This document shows, one piece after another, positions 1-8,551 of a DNA stretch of 64,000 nucleotides. The DNA comes from Chryseobacterium culicis (GTDB lineage: Bacteria > Bacteroidota > Bacteroidia > Flavobacteriales > Weeksellaceae): positions 248,001 through 312,000 of the forward strand of contig NZ_PCPP01000004.1 in NCBI RefSeq assembly GCF_002979755.1, written 5' to 3'. Position 1 is the first letter of the stretch, and the number at the start of each line of letters is the position of its first letter. Made by a program: the position numbers and the translations under genes. The notes beneath the pieces were generated by a model. The model was not told the DNA's origin. It made no database searches and was given only the letters and a program-made list of their open reading frames with translations.

Positions 1-168
1 AGAGCTGAGGTAAAAATTCTATAATAATATGTTCCGTTGTTAAAATTCACAAGGCAAAGGTAAAAATATTTTTCAAATGAAACGAAATTTCTTTTCTAAA
101 TTATATATAGATGGCATTAATTGGTGGTGTGGGTTTAGGTTTTAGCCTTGTTATTCGGGGTTAACAGC

Positions 169-723
169 TCATCTTTTATTAACTTGAGTTTGAAATTTCT
201 GAATAAGCCTGGTTTCAAATGCTAAAATATCTTCTGGAATCTTTGAAGTCTCAATTTTTCCTATTTGTTTCCATTTATTCTTTTCATATAAATAGAATGT
301 TGTTTTTGCATTTTGTTTTGGTTCAAATTCTCCATCTTCTCCACCTGTATAAGTGATGAATTCACTAGGTAAGTAAGAAGCAACTATATAATAATCATTT
401 TCTTTAATGAGTTTTTTTATGGCTTTTGAATTTTGGGCATCATTTTCAGGATTAGTAGATTTAGAAAAAAAACCTTTCGAATTATTAGGGCTCCAAAAAT
501 ATTGAGTTTCATTACTTTTCCCGATAAAATCTACACTGAAAACACCCATTTTTTTATCCGAATAAGTGTATGTTGGATAAGGATTGGAGATATCTGGAAT
601 GAAAAAACCGGTTGACTGATATTTAGTATCCAGAAAATTTATGTAATCATTTTTCTCTTTTTGACCTTTACAGCCATAAAAGAAAAAGATAAGAAGGAAT
701 AAAATTAAAAAAGGTTTCATCAT
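169..723 (-). CDS. Small lipoprotein of unknown function, last gene of the LysM/PAAR-like operon
   Basis: 184 residues. The N-terminus is a hydrophobic signal followed by a lipobox (FFFYGC, Cys about residue 18), so it should be an outer- or periplasmic-facing lipoprotein. The mature part is hydrophilic with no motif I recognise. It starts 12 bases after the preceding lipoprotein gene ends, and the run of five minus-strand genes back to 6434 has only short gaps, so it is probably the last gene of that operon. By analogy with polymorphic-toxin loci, a periplasm-facing lipoprotein downstream of a cell-wall-active effector could be an immunity protein; this is inference from position only. Either of the first two Met codons could be the start. 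Confidence 0.8.
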   Translation of the reverse strand: MMKPFLILFLLIFFFYGCKGQKEKNDYINFLDTKYQSTGFFIPDISNPYPTYTYSDKKMGVFSVDFIGKSNETQYFWSPNNSKGFFSKSTNPENDAQNSKAIKKLIKENDYYIVASYLPSEFITYTGGEDGEFEPKQNAKTTFYLYEKNKWKQIGKIETSKIPEDILAFETRLIQKFQTQVNKR

Positions 724-735
724 TTGCTAGTGTAT

Positions 736-1884
736 TTATTCTGATTTTATTCTGCTTTTGTGAACATATCCCTTTTTACCTTCTTTAGAAATTACTAGCC
801 ACCAATCTCCATTTTGATCTAAAACTTCAACTTGTTCACCTGTGTTTATTTTTTGTAGAGTTTGAGATGATGTATTTTTATCTTTTCTTAGATTGGTAAA
901 TCCATCACTATCTTGAATGATAAAATTGGTATTGTTCTCGTTTTGGTAAATATATTTCACATAGTTTTTTAAAGTAGGTAAATCATAAAAATTGTTTTTT
1001 TCAAGATTTGATTTATATTTTGGATTTTTATTTAAATAGCTTTCAATATTACCTTGTATTCCAATTCTTAATTCTCTCTCAAATAAGTAAGATATTGTTT
1101 TTTCAGGTTCAAAATATTCTTTTGGAGATGATGATATTTTACTTATAATATCACCTATTCTTAAATAACCATTACCTTCTTTAGCATAAGAAAAGTCTTC
1201 AACTTTACCTTTGTAAATAATGGTTTCTATATCGTCAAATATTTGTTTTTTCAATTTTTTATAGCCGCCAGAATCTATAAAGATTAACTGCTCCATATCG
1301 GAAAGGCTATTAAAATCGAATTTTTTAAATACTGATTCTACAAGCTTTTTATCCTTATTGTATCCATAGTAAACAACTAAATCGTATAAAAGATTGGAAT
1401 TGTTTGTTTGCAGCCAAACATAGGATACGGGAGTATTATAAAATATATAAGAATTAAAATGATATAACATGTCAGGATTTATAAACTCTGGTTCGGTAGC
1501 ACCAGCGTCCTGAATGAAAATAAATTTATTTTCTTTAATAGCTATCTCCGGAAACATTGCTGGACGCAAAGCAATTATGGAATTTTTGTAATCTTTTAAA
1601 TTGAAAGAAAATATATCCAAAATTTTTTGATTAAAGGTATTTTCATCAGGAAATTGAAATTTTCTTTGCTCTAGTATTTTTTTCGCTTTATTGATAAATT
1701 CAGGAGACATGTCATCATAGTTTGATTTTGTGCCGTCCCCTTCATCTGTAATATTATAAGGTGCTGTTTTTAAAGAATTCATATCTTCTTTTGTTTCTTT
1801 AATTTTTTGTGATTTATTTTCTTGCCCATTACATGATATGAAAAGAGACAAGCCTGCTAATAAGTAAGGTGTAATATTTTTCAT
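736..1884 (-). CDS. SH3-domain lipoprotein, candidate immunity or accessory protein
   Basis: 382 residues from the Met at 1884. A longer frame opens at 1923, but that start overlaps the previous gene and adds a charged stretch before the signal peptide; from 1884 the protein begins with a normal signal (MKNITPYLLAGLSLFISC) and a lipobox Cys at residue 18. The C-terminal ~60 residues form a bacterial SH3-like fold (FTNLRKDKN, then VEVLDQNGDWWLVISK and GYVHKSRI), a module that often binds peptidoglycan. The middle ~250 residues are unassigned. It lies 10 bases after the large effector-like gene. A cell-wall-binding lipoprotein next to a cell-wall-cleaving effector fits a protective role, but that is inference. 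Confidence 0.8.
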   Translation of the reverse strand: MKNITPYLLAGLSLFISCNGQENKSQKIKETKEDMNSLKTAPYNITDEGDGTKSNYDDMSPEFINKAKKILEQRKFQFPDENTFNQKILDIFSFNLKDYKNSIIALRPAMFPEIAIKENKFIFIQDAGATEPEFINPDMLYHFNSYIFYNTPVSYVWLQTNNSNLLYDLVVYYGYNKDKKLVESVFKKFDFNSLSDMEQLIFIDSGGYKKLKKQIFDDIETIIYKGKVEDFSYAKEGNGYLRIGDIISKISSSPKEYFEPEKTISYLFERELRIGIQGNIESYLNKNPKYKSNLEKNNFYDLPTLKNYVKYIYQNENNTNFIIQDSDGFTNLRKDKNTSSQTLQKINTGEQVEVLDQNGDWWLVISKEGKKGYVHKSRIKSE

Positions 1885-1894
1885 TTTCTTTTTT

Positions 1895-4555
1895 TTAAAT
1901 TCCTGTCCATTTTTTAGTTCCAAAGCTGGAGTTGCTCCATGTAGATTCTTTCACCTTTCTTTCCTTAACAATAAAACGGACAGGTTTCTTATCATTTAAA
2001 GGCAAATCTGGTAAGTTGTCAATTAATTTCTGAACAGGACTTGTATCATTTCCTGAATTAAACGTAAAACATCCAACAGAAAAACGTGGAGTATAATGGT
2101 GTAAAGCTACTCCACCTCGTGTACCATCAGGTCCGTCAATACCATTTTCAGCAGCAGCAGACTTGCTTTCAGAATCAATTACATATATTTTATATTTTTG
2201 GCCGGAAACACCTGGTACAAGGTAGTATTCTCCTGGTGGAATTTCATTATAGGTACCAAATCTCTTATCCGAATGTTTTAAAATTTTTCCTTTACTAGTA
2301 GAAGTCTGATGTGTATCTCTACTTAAATAAGTTACATAGTCTGCCTCAGGTAATTTATTGTTTTTTTCTAAATTATAATATGTGCTTAAACTCATATTTT
2401 TGTAGACGCTTGTTTTATACATTTTCCATGAAAACTCTGTAGGTTTAAAGGTATCATTTTCTATTTTTGTATCTGTACCAGAAACAACAACAACAGTTCC
2501 ATCTTCCTTACCATTATTTACTTTTCCTGTAGGTTTGCATTTATCTACTTGAAGAATTTCTACAGCTTTTTTAAAGAATCTTTTTCGTTCATCTAAACCC
2601 ACTAAAGCAGGATTGACAAGAGAGGTGACATTTGTTACCGCCTTATCACTTATTTCTGTGGCCTTACCACTGATGTTACCTCGTTTCCAAAATGCTAGTG
2701 CAGATAGCATGGAGTCCTCAGAGGAATTCACTAATTTATATGGATTATCATTATCTACCCAGGTAACATTTTTTCCAAATATATTTTTTGCAGTTTTCTG
2801 TATATTTAAATAATTATCTCTCCAGGTAATTTGTTTGAATCCTTTTCCGCTATATCGCCAGCCATCATCTTTATCAGTGTTATTTTTACCATTTGGATGA
2901 GTTTTTCCATAAATTGCATTTGCTACAGTTTTCCAATTTTTAGAATCTAAAGATAAATCTGAAAGTCTTTTAGCTTCTGCACGTTGCTTTTCTAAACTAC
3001 CAAACTGCTTAAAATAAGAGAAAAATAATGTTCTCATTCTTTCAGGATCTCTGTACCTGAAAGCTTCTTGTAAATCATAAAATTTAGATTCCTGGCATAG
3101 TTGGGCAATAAAATGTGCTTTGGTAATACAAGTATTTATATCAGCTTTTTTTCTATAAGTATTTAGGAATGGTAATGCAGCTTTAATAAGTGAATCATCT
3201 TTTATAAGACATGTTTCGCTACCATTTTTATTTTTTTTGCTTACACATATTGATTTAATTTGTTCTAATGTTATATCTTTCTCACAATTCGGACATTTCC
3301 CATCTGTTGGTTTTGGCTGCTTCTGCACCCCCGCTGCACTCTTCACCTTCTCCACTTCCATCAAGCCCTCCGAATTTACCCCAAATTTCTGAGATTCAGC
3401 GGATAGTTCTTTAGAGATAATTTCTATAAAATAATTTTGTTTATCCGCATCCGGATCGCCGATACGAGAGTCTATTGCTTTTCCAAAAATATCTTTGCTA
3501 ATGACAAATCCTGAAGTATCACATACATCGGCAGGAATTTTAATATTTCCACTTCTGTAGACTTCATCGTTGGAAGTGGTGTCATATTCCCAAACTACAT
3601 ACTGAATGTGTTTCCCCACCATATTTTTGGAGTGAATTCTTACCCTCACTTTATCTCCTACAGCGACTTTGGAAAGCTCTTTTCCGGTATCATCAATAAA
3701 AACAGCTTCTATAATATTTCCCTTAGGATCGGGTTGTTTGGGTGCACCTCCTTGTCCTGACGGGAATTTTGGAGTGTCTTTCTGAGGCTGTGGTTTAGGC
3801 TTGGGTTGATTTTGAGGTTGTCCTTTATAATCCGGATTGGCAACATCTACATTCACCTGGCTGGCTCCCTGAATTTTCCCTGAGTAAGTTGCTGTAACAT
3901 AGTATTCATGATGGGTTCCTTCATTTTTATCCCCTCTCATCATAAACTGATTGGCTACCTGACGAAGAATTTTTTCATCAGACATCAGAGGAATTGGCAC
4001 TTCTGCAATCCCTTTTTCATTCACCCGTGCTTTGTAGCTGCGGGTATGACGGTTATTTTTATTGATGACCGGATCATGGCCTTTGCCTGGAGCATCATCT
4101 TCCCAAAGATGAAATTCTATTTCCTTATTGAACATGGCGATGCAGTGAGCCTGTGCAATAAGAGTATCACGATAGCTGGCTTTATTGACATCTTTTGCCC
4201 CTCTGTTAAAAAGGATTACTTTATCTATTTTTGAAACTTTATCACTGGTAGGAATCAGTATAAAAGTACCCACCAGTTCTTTGGTAGCAGGAAGTCCGGG
4301 TAAAATCCCTTTTTTATTTTCATAGACTTTCATCTGAAATTCTATTCCCAGTGCTATTTCTCCAAATTTGTAGGTTACTTTTTCGCCTTTTTTAGGCTGG
4401 CTGGTAATGTCTTTCCAGATTCCGTTTTTTTGTTTCTTATAAAGATGCCATTCATATTCTCCTTTCAACCCGAATGAAAGGCCGGAAGGTTGTATTTCGT
4501 AGGGATAGGTTTTCCCTACCATAGGATTCTGATTTCCGATAATATTTCCTGTCAT
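1895..4555 (-). CDS. Large effector-like protein with GH19-type lysozyme/chitinase domain and a C-terminal SxGC (L,D-transpeptidase-like) domain
   Basis: 886 residues, no signal peptide. Residues 1-250 are a beta-rich region without a clear name, then a Pro/Gln/Lys-rich linker (~250-280), a second beta domain (~280-400), a CPNC zinc-ribbon-like pair (~421-424), and a GH19-like hydrolase domain (~430-660). The last has HFIAQLCQESKFYDL (~481), with the expected catalytic Glu, and SGKGFKQITWRDNY (~572), the counterpart of the GRG.IQLTGR.NY signature. The C-terminal ~170 residues contain VALHHYTPRFSVGCFTF (~820-836), resembling the His...SxGC active site of L,D-transpeptidase/DUF2778-type effectors. 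GH19 family membership is a firm reading; the second domain is tentative. It lies 3 bases after a PAAR-like gene and so looks like cargo of a contractile injection system. Confidence 0.85.
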   Translation of the reverse strand: MTGNIIGNQNPMVGKTYPYEIQPSGLSFGLKGEYEWHLYKKQKNGIWKDITSQPKKGEKVTYKFGEIALGIEFQMKVYENKKGILPGLPATKELVGTFILIPTSDKVSKIDKVILFNRGAKDVNKASYRDTLIAQAHCIAMFNKEIEFHLWEDDAPGKGHDPVINKNNRHTRSYKARVNEKGIAEVPIPLMSDEKILRQVANQFMMRGDKNEGTHHEYYVTATYSGKIQGASQVNVDVANPDYKGQPQNQPKPKPQPQKDTPKFPSGQGGAPKQPDPKGNIIEAVFIDDTGKELSKVAVGDKVRVRIHSKNMVGKHIQYVVWEYDTTSNDEVYRSGNIKIPADVCDTSGFVISKDIFGKAIDSRIGDPDADKQNYFIEIISKELSAESQKFGVNSEGLMEVEKVKSAAGVQKQPKPTDGKCPNCEKDITLEQIKSICVSKKNKNGSETCLIKDDSLIKAALPFLNTYRKKADINTCITKAHFIAQLCQESKFYDLQEAFRYRDPERMRTLFFSYFKQFGSLEKQRAEAKRLSDLSLDSKNWKTVANAIYGKTHPNGKNNTDKDDGWRYSGKGFKQITWRDNYLNIQKTAKNIFGKNVTWVDNDNPYKLVNSSEDSMLSALAFWKRGNISGKATEISDKAVTNVTSLVNPALVGLDERKRFFKKAVEILQVDKCKPTGKVNNGKEDGTVVVVSGTDTKIENDTFKPTEFSWKMYKTSVYKNMSLSTYYNLEKNNKLPEADYVTYLSRDTHQTSTSKGKILKHSDKRFGTYNEIPPGEYYLVPGVSGQKYKIYVIDSESKSAAAENGIDGPDGTRGGVALHHYTPRFSVGCFTFNSGNDTSPVQKLIDNLPDLPLNDKKPVRFIVKERKVKESTWSNSSFGTKKWTGI

Positions 4556-4558
4556 GGC

Positions 4559-5410
4559 TTAGCTGTAATAAAGTTCGTCTGTACCTTTTGTATCCTCCTT
4601 GAATGCATCAAAATCTATAACAGGGTTGTAGACTTGCTGTTCTTGCGTATTTGCTTTCCCAACCTGGCTTTTGCTGGTTTCACTTTGCTGGCCATGTTTG
4701 AGAATGGTAATTTTCCCTCCTGTGCTGCACATGAGTTCTGAGATCTCTGTAAGGCAGCTTTTTTCCATGACTTTTACTTTCTCATACGTTTTCTGCCATT
4801 TTCCTGCAGGAGCATAGGCACAGGGAAGGTATCCGCCGGAAGTAGGCTTTAGTTTGCATTGTCCAAAGGGTTGTGCTGCCGGATCAAGCTGAAGATCATC
4901 CTCTGTTACTGCCAGATAATCGGCGTTTCCTTCTTCATCATTCCAGTAATGCTTTTGATGGCTGGTAACTTTAAATTTTGGAAATTTGAAACCCTGATTA
5001 CACTTTACAGTTCCTTTTTGCACAATGAAATATTTTCCTTCATGAGGAGTGGATCCGCTGCCTTCTTTTGTATCTTTTTTTTCCTCTTTATCGGATTGCT
5101 GATTAGTTTTTTCAGAGGATTGCTCTTCGCTTTTTATTTGTTCTTCCGAAGGATTTTCTTCGCCGGAGCTTATCTCATCTGTAGTTTCTTCCTGTGAAGC
5201 GTCAGAAATATTCTGAGTCTGAGTTTCGTTTGCCATAAGCTGTGGATCTTCCGGAATACAAATTGTTTTTCCGGGAACAGGTTCCTGCATAACGTCTTCC
5301 GGCGGGCAGTGGAGATTATGATAGGTTTTTAAAACACCCTCATTTTTCAGCTTAAACTGCCGGGCCAGCGAACTGAATGTATCGCCTTTTTGTGTGACAT
5401 AATTTTTCAT
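4559..5410 (-). CDS. LysM plus PAAR-like (DUF4280) protein
   Basis: 283 residues. Residues 1-53 are a LysM module (YVTQKGDTFSSLARQF ... KTICIP). Residues ~55-120 are a low-complexity acidic Glu/Ser/Lys linker. Residues ~128-245 form a DUF4280 domain (KYFIVQKGTVKCNQGF at its start, LMCSTGGKITILKHGQ at its end), which belongs to the PAAR-like fold that sharpens the spike tip of contractile injection systems and carries effectors. One base separates it from the upstream LysM gene and 3 bases from the downstream effector-like gene. Both LysM proteins in this operon share a peculiar HNxHC motif just after the LysM core. No sheath, baseplate or tube genes are in the window, so the delivery machine would be encoded elsewhere. 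Confidence 0.88.
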   Translation of the reverse strand: MKNYVTQKGDTFSSLARQFKLKNEGVLKTYHNLHCPPEDVMQEPVPGKTICIPEDPQLMANETQTQNISDASQEETTDEISSGEENPSEEQIKSEEQSSEKTNQQSDKEEKKDTKEGSGSTPHEGKYFIVQKGTVKCNQGFKFPKFKVTSHQKHYWNDEEGNADYLAVTEDDLQLDPAAQPFGQCKLKPTSGGYLPCAYAPAGKWQKTYEKVKVMEKSCLTEISELMCSTGGKITILKHGQQSETSKSQVGKANTQEQQVYNPVIDFDAFKEDTKGTDELYYS

Positions 5411-5411
5411 A

Positions 5412-6434
5412 TTATCCTTGTGTTATATTGATGTGATGTTGGTGTATCAACTCTTCTTCATGACTGAGTAACACCGAAGCTTTAGCCTGAAGAAGATTCT
5501 TATTTTTTTTGTGAGTGAGGTATTCCAGTATAATAGTTCCTGATGCAGGTTCAGAAGCAGGTTTCTGAAGTTTAATGCCCCGCATGAGCTCTTGGGGCGT
5601 ACATAATTCAATGATTTTACCCTTTAAAATGGTCAAAATAGAGTCTGCATCTTCATTTTCCTGGTCAGTATTGATTTCACACTGTACAGGAAATGAATTC
5701 TGTAAAAGATAAAAAGGTTCTTTCCACTTTGTTTTCTTCTGAAACCAGTCTGTTTTCGGAAATAATGTCTGAAACAGGAGCGTATTCTTGAATTGTTGCA
5801 ATAAAAATAATTCATCCTGAATACCTCTTTCAAACATATTCATATAGTTTTGAGCAACTTCACCTACGTAAAATTCTTCAAGTTCTTTGCGCTGTCCGGA
5901 AAATATTTCTACCATTTTCTTATGGTTTGCAAATCCTGTGATTGTGCCTTGTTTATTCATTGTAAATTCAAGAGGCATAATACTTTGCATACACGCAATA
6001 GAAAGACTGCTTACTTTATCATCGGGTGTATTTCCCTTGGAGGTAAAATCTTTCTGAAGATAGCTCAGGATGTACTGATCTGTATTTTTGTTTTTGTGAA
6101 GGTCAAGATGAACCGTATAATGAATGTTCACCGGAGATTCAAATGGACTTTCAAAAGTTTCCTGAACAGTATAGGTGTTAGCAAAAAAAGAATCTGACAA
6201 CTGGGCAGGAAGATTTTCTTTCCTTTTCTTTTCCTTTTGCGCTTCGGTCTTGAAGTCAGTAGGAACATAGATTTTTTTAACATCATTAAGATTTTCAAAC
6301 CAGACTGTATCCATCTTTTGACAATGAGAATTGTGAAAGAGCTTTAGTTCCTCACTGGTCATGCCCAGCCGGGAAGCGATAGAGGTCAGCGTGTCTCCAT
6401 TTCGTACCTGATATTGTAAGAAATCAATTTCCAT
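5412..6434 (-). CDS. LysM-domain protein, first gene of effector operon
   Basis: 340 residues. The first ~55 residues are a LysM domain (YQVRNGDTLTSIASRLGMTS, then LFHNSHC and KKIYVP). The rest is a predicted alpha/beta region of unknown function with no signal peptide or membrane segment. In contractile-injection loci, LysM domains are common on baseplate and spike-adaptor proteins as well as on peptidoglycan-binding enzymes; lack of a signal here favours a cytoplasmic assembly or chaperone/adaptor role. It heads the five-gene minus-strand set. The 297 bases upstream separate it from a divergent secreted-protein gene and presumably hold its promoter. Function unassigned. Confidence 0.85.
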   Translation of the reverse strand: MEIDFLQYQVRNGDTLTSIASRLGMTSEELKLFHNSHCQKMDTVWFENLNDVKKIYVPTDFKTEAQKEKKRKENLPAQLSDSFFANTYTVQETFESPFESPVNIHYTVHLDLHKNKNTDQYILSYLQKDFTSKGNTPDDKVSSLSIACMQSIMPLEFTMNKQGTITGFANHKKMVEIFSGQRKELEEFYVGEVAQNYMNMFERGIQDELFLLQQFKNTLLFQTLFPKTDWFQKKTKWKEPFYLLQNSFPVQCEINTDQENEDADSILTILKGKIIELCTPQELMRGIKLQKPASEPASGTIILEYLTHKKNKNLLQAKASVLLSHEEELIHQHHINITQG

Positions 6435-6731
6435 CCAATGTGAATTATCCTATAAAGCTATTAAAAAACTCAATTTGAAATTAATTTTAAGGGTTAAATT
6501 TTAGAAATTGTAGTAGAATTACGACATGGAAAAACGATGGAATTAACATTTAATAAACAGGCTGGATTTCAACGGAATGATAAGCTACATGGATAATCCA
6601 TCATTTCAATTGTGTTATTCCGTAGGAATCTAAGCAATGATTATCATCCGCAGGTTAAAAATAAAAGTTTAGCAGTTGCTTAATATAAGTGAAGTATTTA
6701 TTAGTAATTTTAAACTTGTAATAAAACAGCC
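6435..6731. other. Divergent intergenic region
   Basis: Region between the LysM operon (leftward) and a secreted-protein gene (rightward). It is AT-rich. I see no open frame with coding character, no clear hairpin and no exact TTG-N19-TAnnTTTG promoter on either strand. Promoters for both flanking genes should lie here. Confidence 0.5.
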
Positions 6732-7379
6732 ATGAAGAATAGATTTTTATACGGAGTTTTCATCGTATTGACTGGTTTAAGTTTGGGAAATGCTCAGGAA
6801 TTTAGAGAGCAGTCTTCTGTTTTTTTCACTACTAAAGCAAAAGATACGGTAAAAATTAAAGAAACATTTAACGAAAAGGATACTGCCAAAACTGAAGATT
6901 TAAAAGACCGATTGAAACCTATTCAGGCCAATTTTAAAAGAATCAACTCAATGACAAAATGGACTTCTGTTAAAAATAGAAGTATTGAAGGGGAGTCAGC
7001 AGAAGGTGGGGAAGCTGTATTTTATTACACCCATAAAAACCTGGAAAAAGTGATCGCTAGACATTACGGAGAAATGGGGCAGGTACTGATAGAATATTAT
7101 CTGTTGAATGGACAACTATCTTTTGTTTTTGAGAAAGAATACAGGTATAACCGACCGCTTTTTTATGATACCAAAGCAATGAAAGAGAATAAGGATACGG
7201 AAGCCTTTGATTTTAAGAAGTCAGAAATTACTTTAACCCGGAATTATTTTGAAAACGGAAATATAATTCTGATCAATAATACTGCGGGGCGCGGATTTAC
7301 TATCAGTGCGGACTATCCGGCTGAACAGGAGAAAAGTATAACAGAGGATTTTAAAAGACTCCTGAAACTGGCCGAATAA
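6732..7379 (+). CDS. Secreted protein of unknown function
   Basis: 215 residues starting with a typical signal peptide (MKNRFLYGVFIVLTGLSLGNAQ, cleavage near residue 21-22). There is no lipobox. The mature protein is hydrophilic and rich in Lys, Glu and Asn, with a short RFTISADYP-like beta stretch near the end. I do not recognise the family. It converges on the zinc-ribbon protein gene with only 7 bases between the two stop codons. Confidence 0.75.
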   Translation: MKNRFLYGVFIVLTGLSLGNAQEFREQSSVFFTTKAKDTVKIKETFNEKDTAKTEDLKDRLKPIQANFKRINSMTKWTSVKNRSIEGESAEGGEAVFYYTHKNLEKVIARHYGEMGQVLIEYYLLNGQLSFVFEKEYRYNRPLFYDTKAMKENKDTEAFDFKKSEITLTRNYFENGNIILINNTAGRGFTISADYPAEQEKSITEDFKRLLKLAE

Positions 7380-7386
7380 TACTACC

Positions 7387-7929
7387 TTATTTCTGTTGAT
7401 CAGCTTTGATAATATTAAGCCTTTCTTCAACCTCATTGATTCTTTTAAGCCAATAATTAATTCCTTCCTGATTGGTCACCGTTTCTTTAAAAGCATTCCG
7501 GCTGACCGCCCATAGGTGTGAGCTGTTTTTTTGATAATCCAGTTCGCGTTCTTTTTTATTTTCAGGTTCTATACGGTATCTCCAGAATACCAAAGCGTGC
7601 ATATATTCTGAACGGATTTTTTCCAGATAGTTGATAATAGCCTTGCGATCCTGAGGAATATATCCCGGGCCAGAGCAACCACAAGAATGGAATGTGATTC
7701 CAACAGTATATAAGTCCTTGATATGAGCCCATTGTTTATCATCATTTTTTGCCGGCGATTTAAAATCAAGTCCCATATTGGCCATCAGATTTCCACATTC
7801 CGGACATTTAGCTTCTACCGAGGTTTTAGAATCTCGGTTCACATCTGCTAAGAGGCGTCGTTTGAATGTTTTCTGGCAGTTGAAACAGGCATAATGACCT
7901 TTGTAAACCATCATGGAGTATCGGCACAT
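7387..7929 (-). CDS. Putative zinc-ribbon protein of unknown function
   Basis: 180 residues, cytoplasmic by sequence. Two CxxC pairs (ACFNC near residue 15-18 and KCPEC near 41-44) look like a four-Cys zinc ribbon, and a further HSCGCSGPGY motif lies near residue 80. The C-terminal half is helical and highly charged. The pattern suggests a metal-binding protein, but no known catalytic motif is visible. Met 6 or 7 could be the real start instead of Met 1. It is followed on the same strand, 27 bases upstream in genome order, by another unknown gene ending at 7957, and the two may be cotranscribed. Confidence 0.75.
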   Translation of the reverse strand: MCRYSMMVYKGHYACFNCQKTFKRRLLADVNRDSKTSVEAKCPECGNLMANMGLDFKSPAKNDDKQWAHIKDLYTVGITFHSCGCSGPGYIPQDRKAIINYLEKIRSEYMHALVFWRYRIEPENKKERELDYQKNSSHLWAVSRNAFKETVTNQEGINYWLKRINEVEERLNIIKADQQK

Positions 7930-7956
7930 AGTATTATCTTATTCTTTGGTTATAAG

Positions 7957-8448
7957 TTATTTTTTATTTGTTTTCTCCTCTTCATTCCAATTGATTCCCA
8001 TTAGGCTGCTGGCACTTCTCGGATCGTAGACCGACCATACATTTCCCCAGGGAAAGTTGAAGCTGCAGCTTGGGTAAGGTGTTTTCTTTTTTTGGGTGGG
8101 CGGCCTTTCAAGAATCTGTGTCAGAAATGTGTTGTTCCTGTGGAATACCTTCATTTCTTTTTCTTCTGTCCAATCCTTCCAGTCTTTTGCATCATTGCTT
8201 TCCCAGGTATTCATATGAATGAGATCCAGCTGTTCTCCGAAAAAACATACACTGAAAGATACCTGATAGCCTGTAATTTCTATACTTTTAAAATAATACC
8301 AAAAATATCCGGTTTTTACATCCCAAATCTTATGATACTTTTCTTTATAAAAATCAGTCTGTTTCAGCTGATCAAGACTCATCCCACGATAGAGCTTTGT
8401 ATTGAAGGCTTCAAGCTCTATAACTCCATTTTCACTGTTAATCAGCAT
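7957..8448 (-). CDS. Hypothetical protein
   Basis: 163 residues, no signal peptide or membrane segment. It is rich in aromatic residues (Trp, Phe, Tyr), with a long beta-like central region (GYFWYYFKSIEITGYQVSF) and a Lys-rich tail. I do not recognise the family. It precedes the zinc-ribbon protein gene on the same strand with a 27-base gap, so the two probably form a small operon. About 100 bases separate its start from the end of the antiporter gene. Confidence 0.7.
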   Translation of the reverse strand: MLINSENGVIELEAFNTKLYRGMSLDQLKQTDFYKEKYHKIWDVKTGYFWYYFKSIEITGYQVSFSVCFFGEQLDLIHMNTWESNDAKDWKDWTEEKEMKVFHRNNTFLTQILERPPTQKKKTPYPSCSFNFPWGNVWSVYDPRSASSLMGINWNEEEKTNKK

Positions 8449-8551
8449 GTCCCAAAAAATTGAAGCTATAAATATACCCGTTTTTTCTTTACAGACAACG
8501 AATAATATTTACAGCTTCAAATAGAAATAGAAATATCGGTGTGTTATTGTG

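Noticed and set aside
1..168. Left edge of the window
   Set aside because: AT-rich intergenic sequence with no hairpin or frame I can support.
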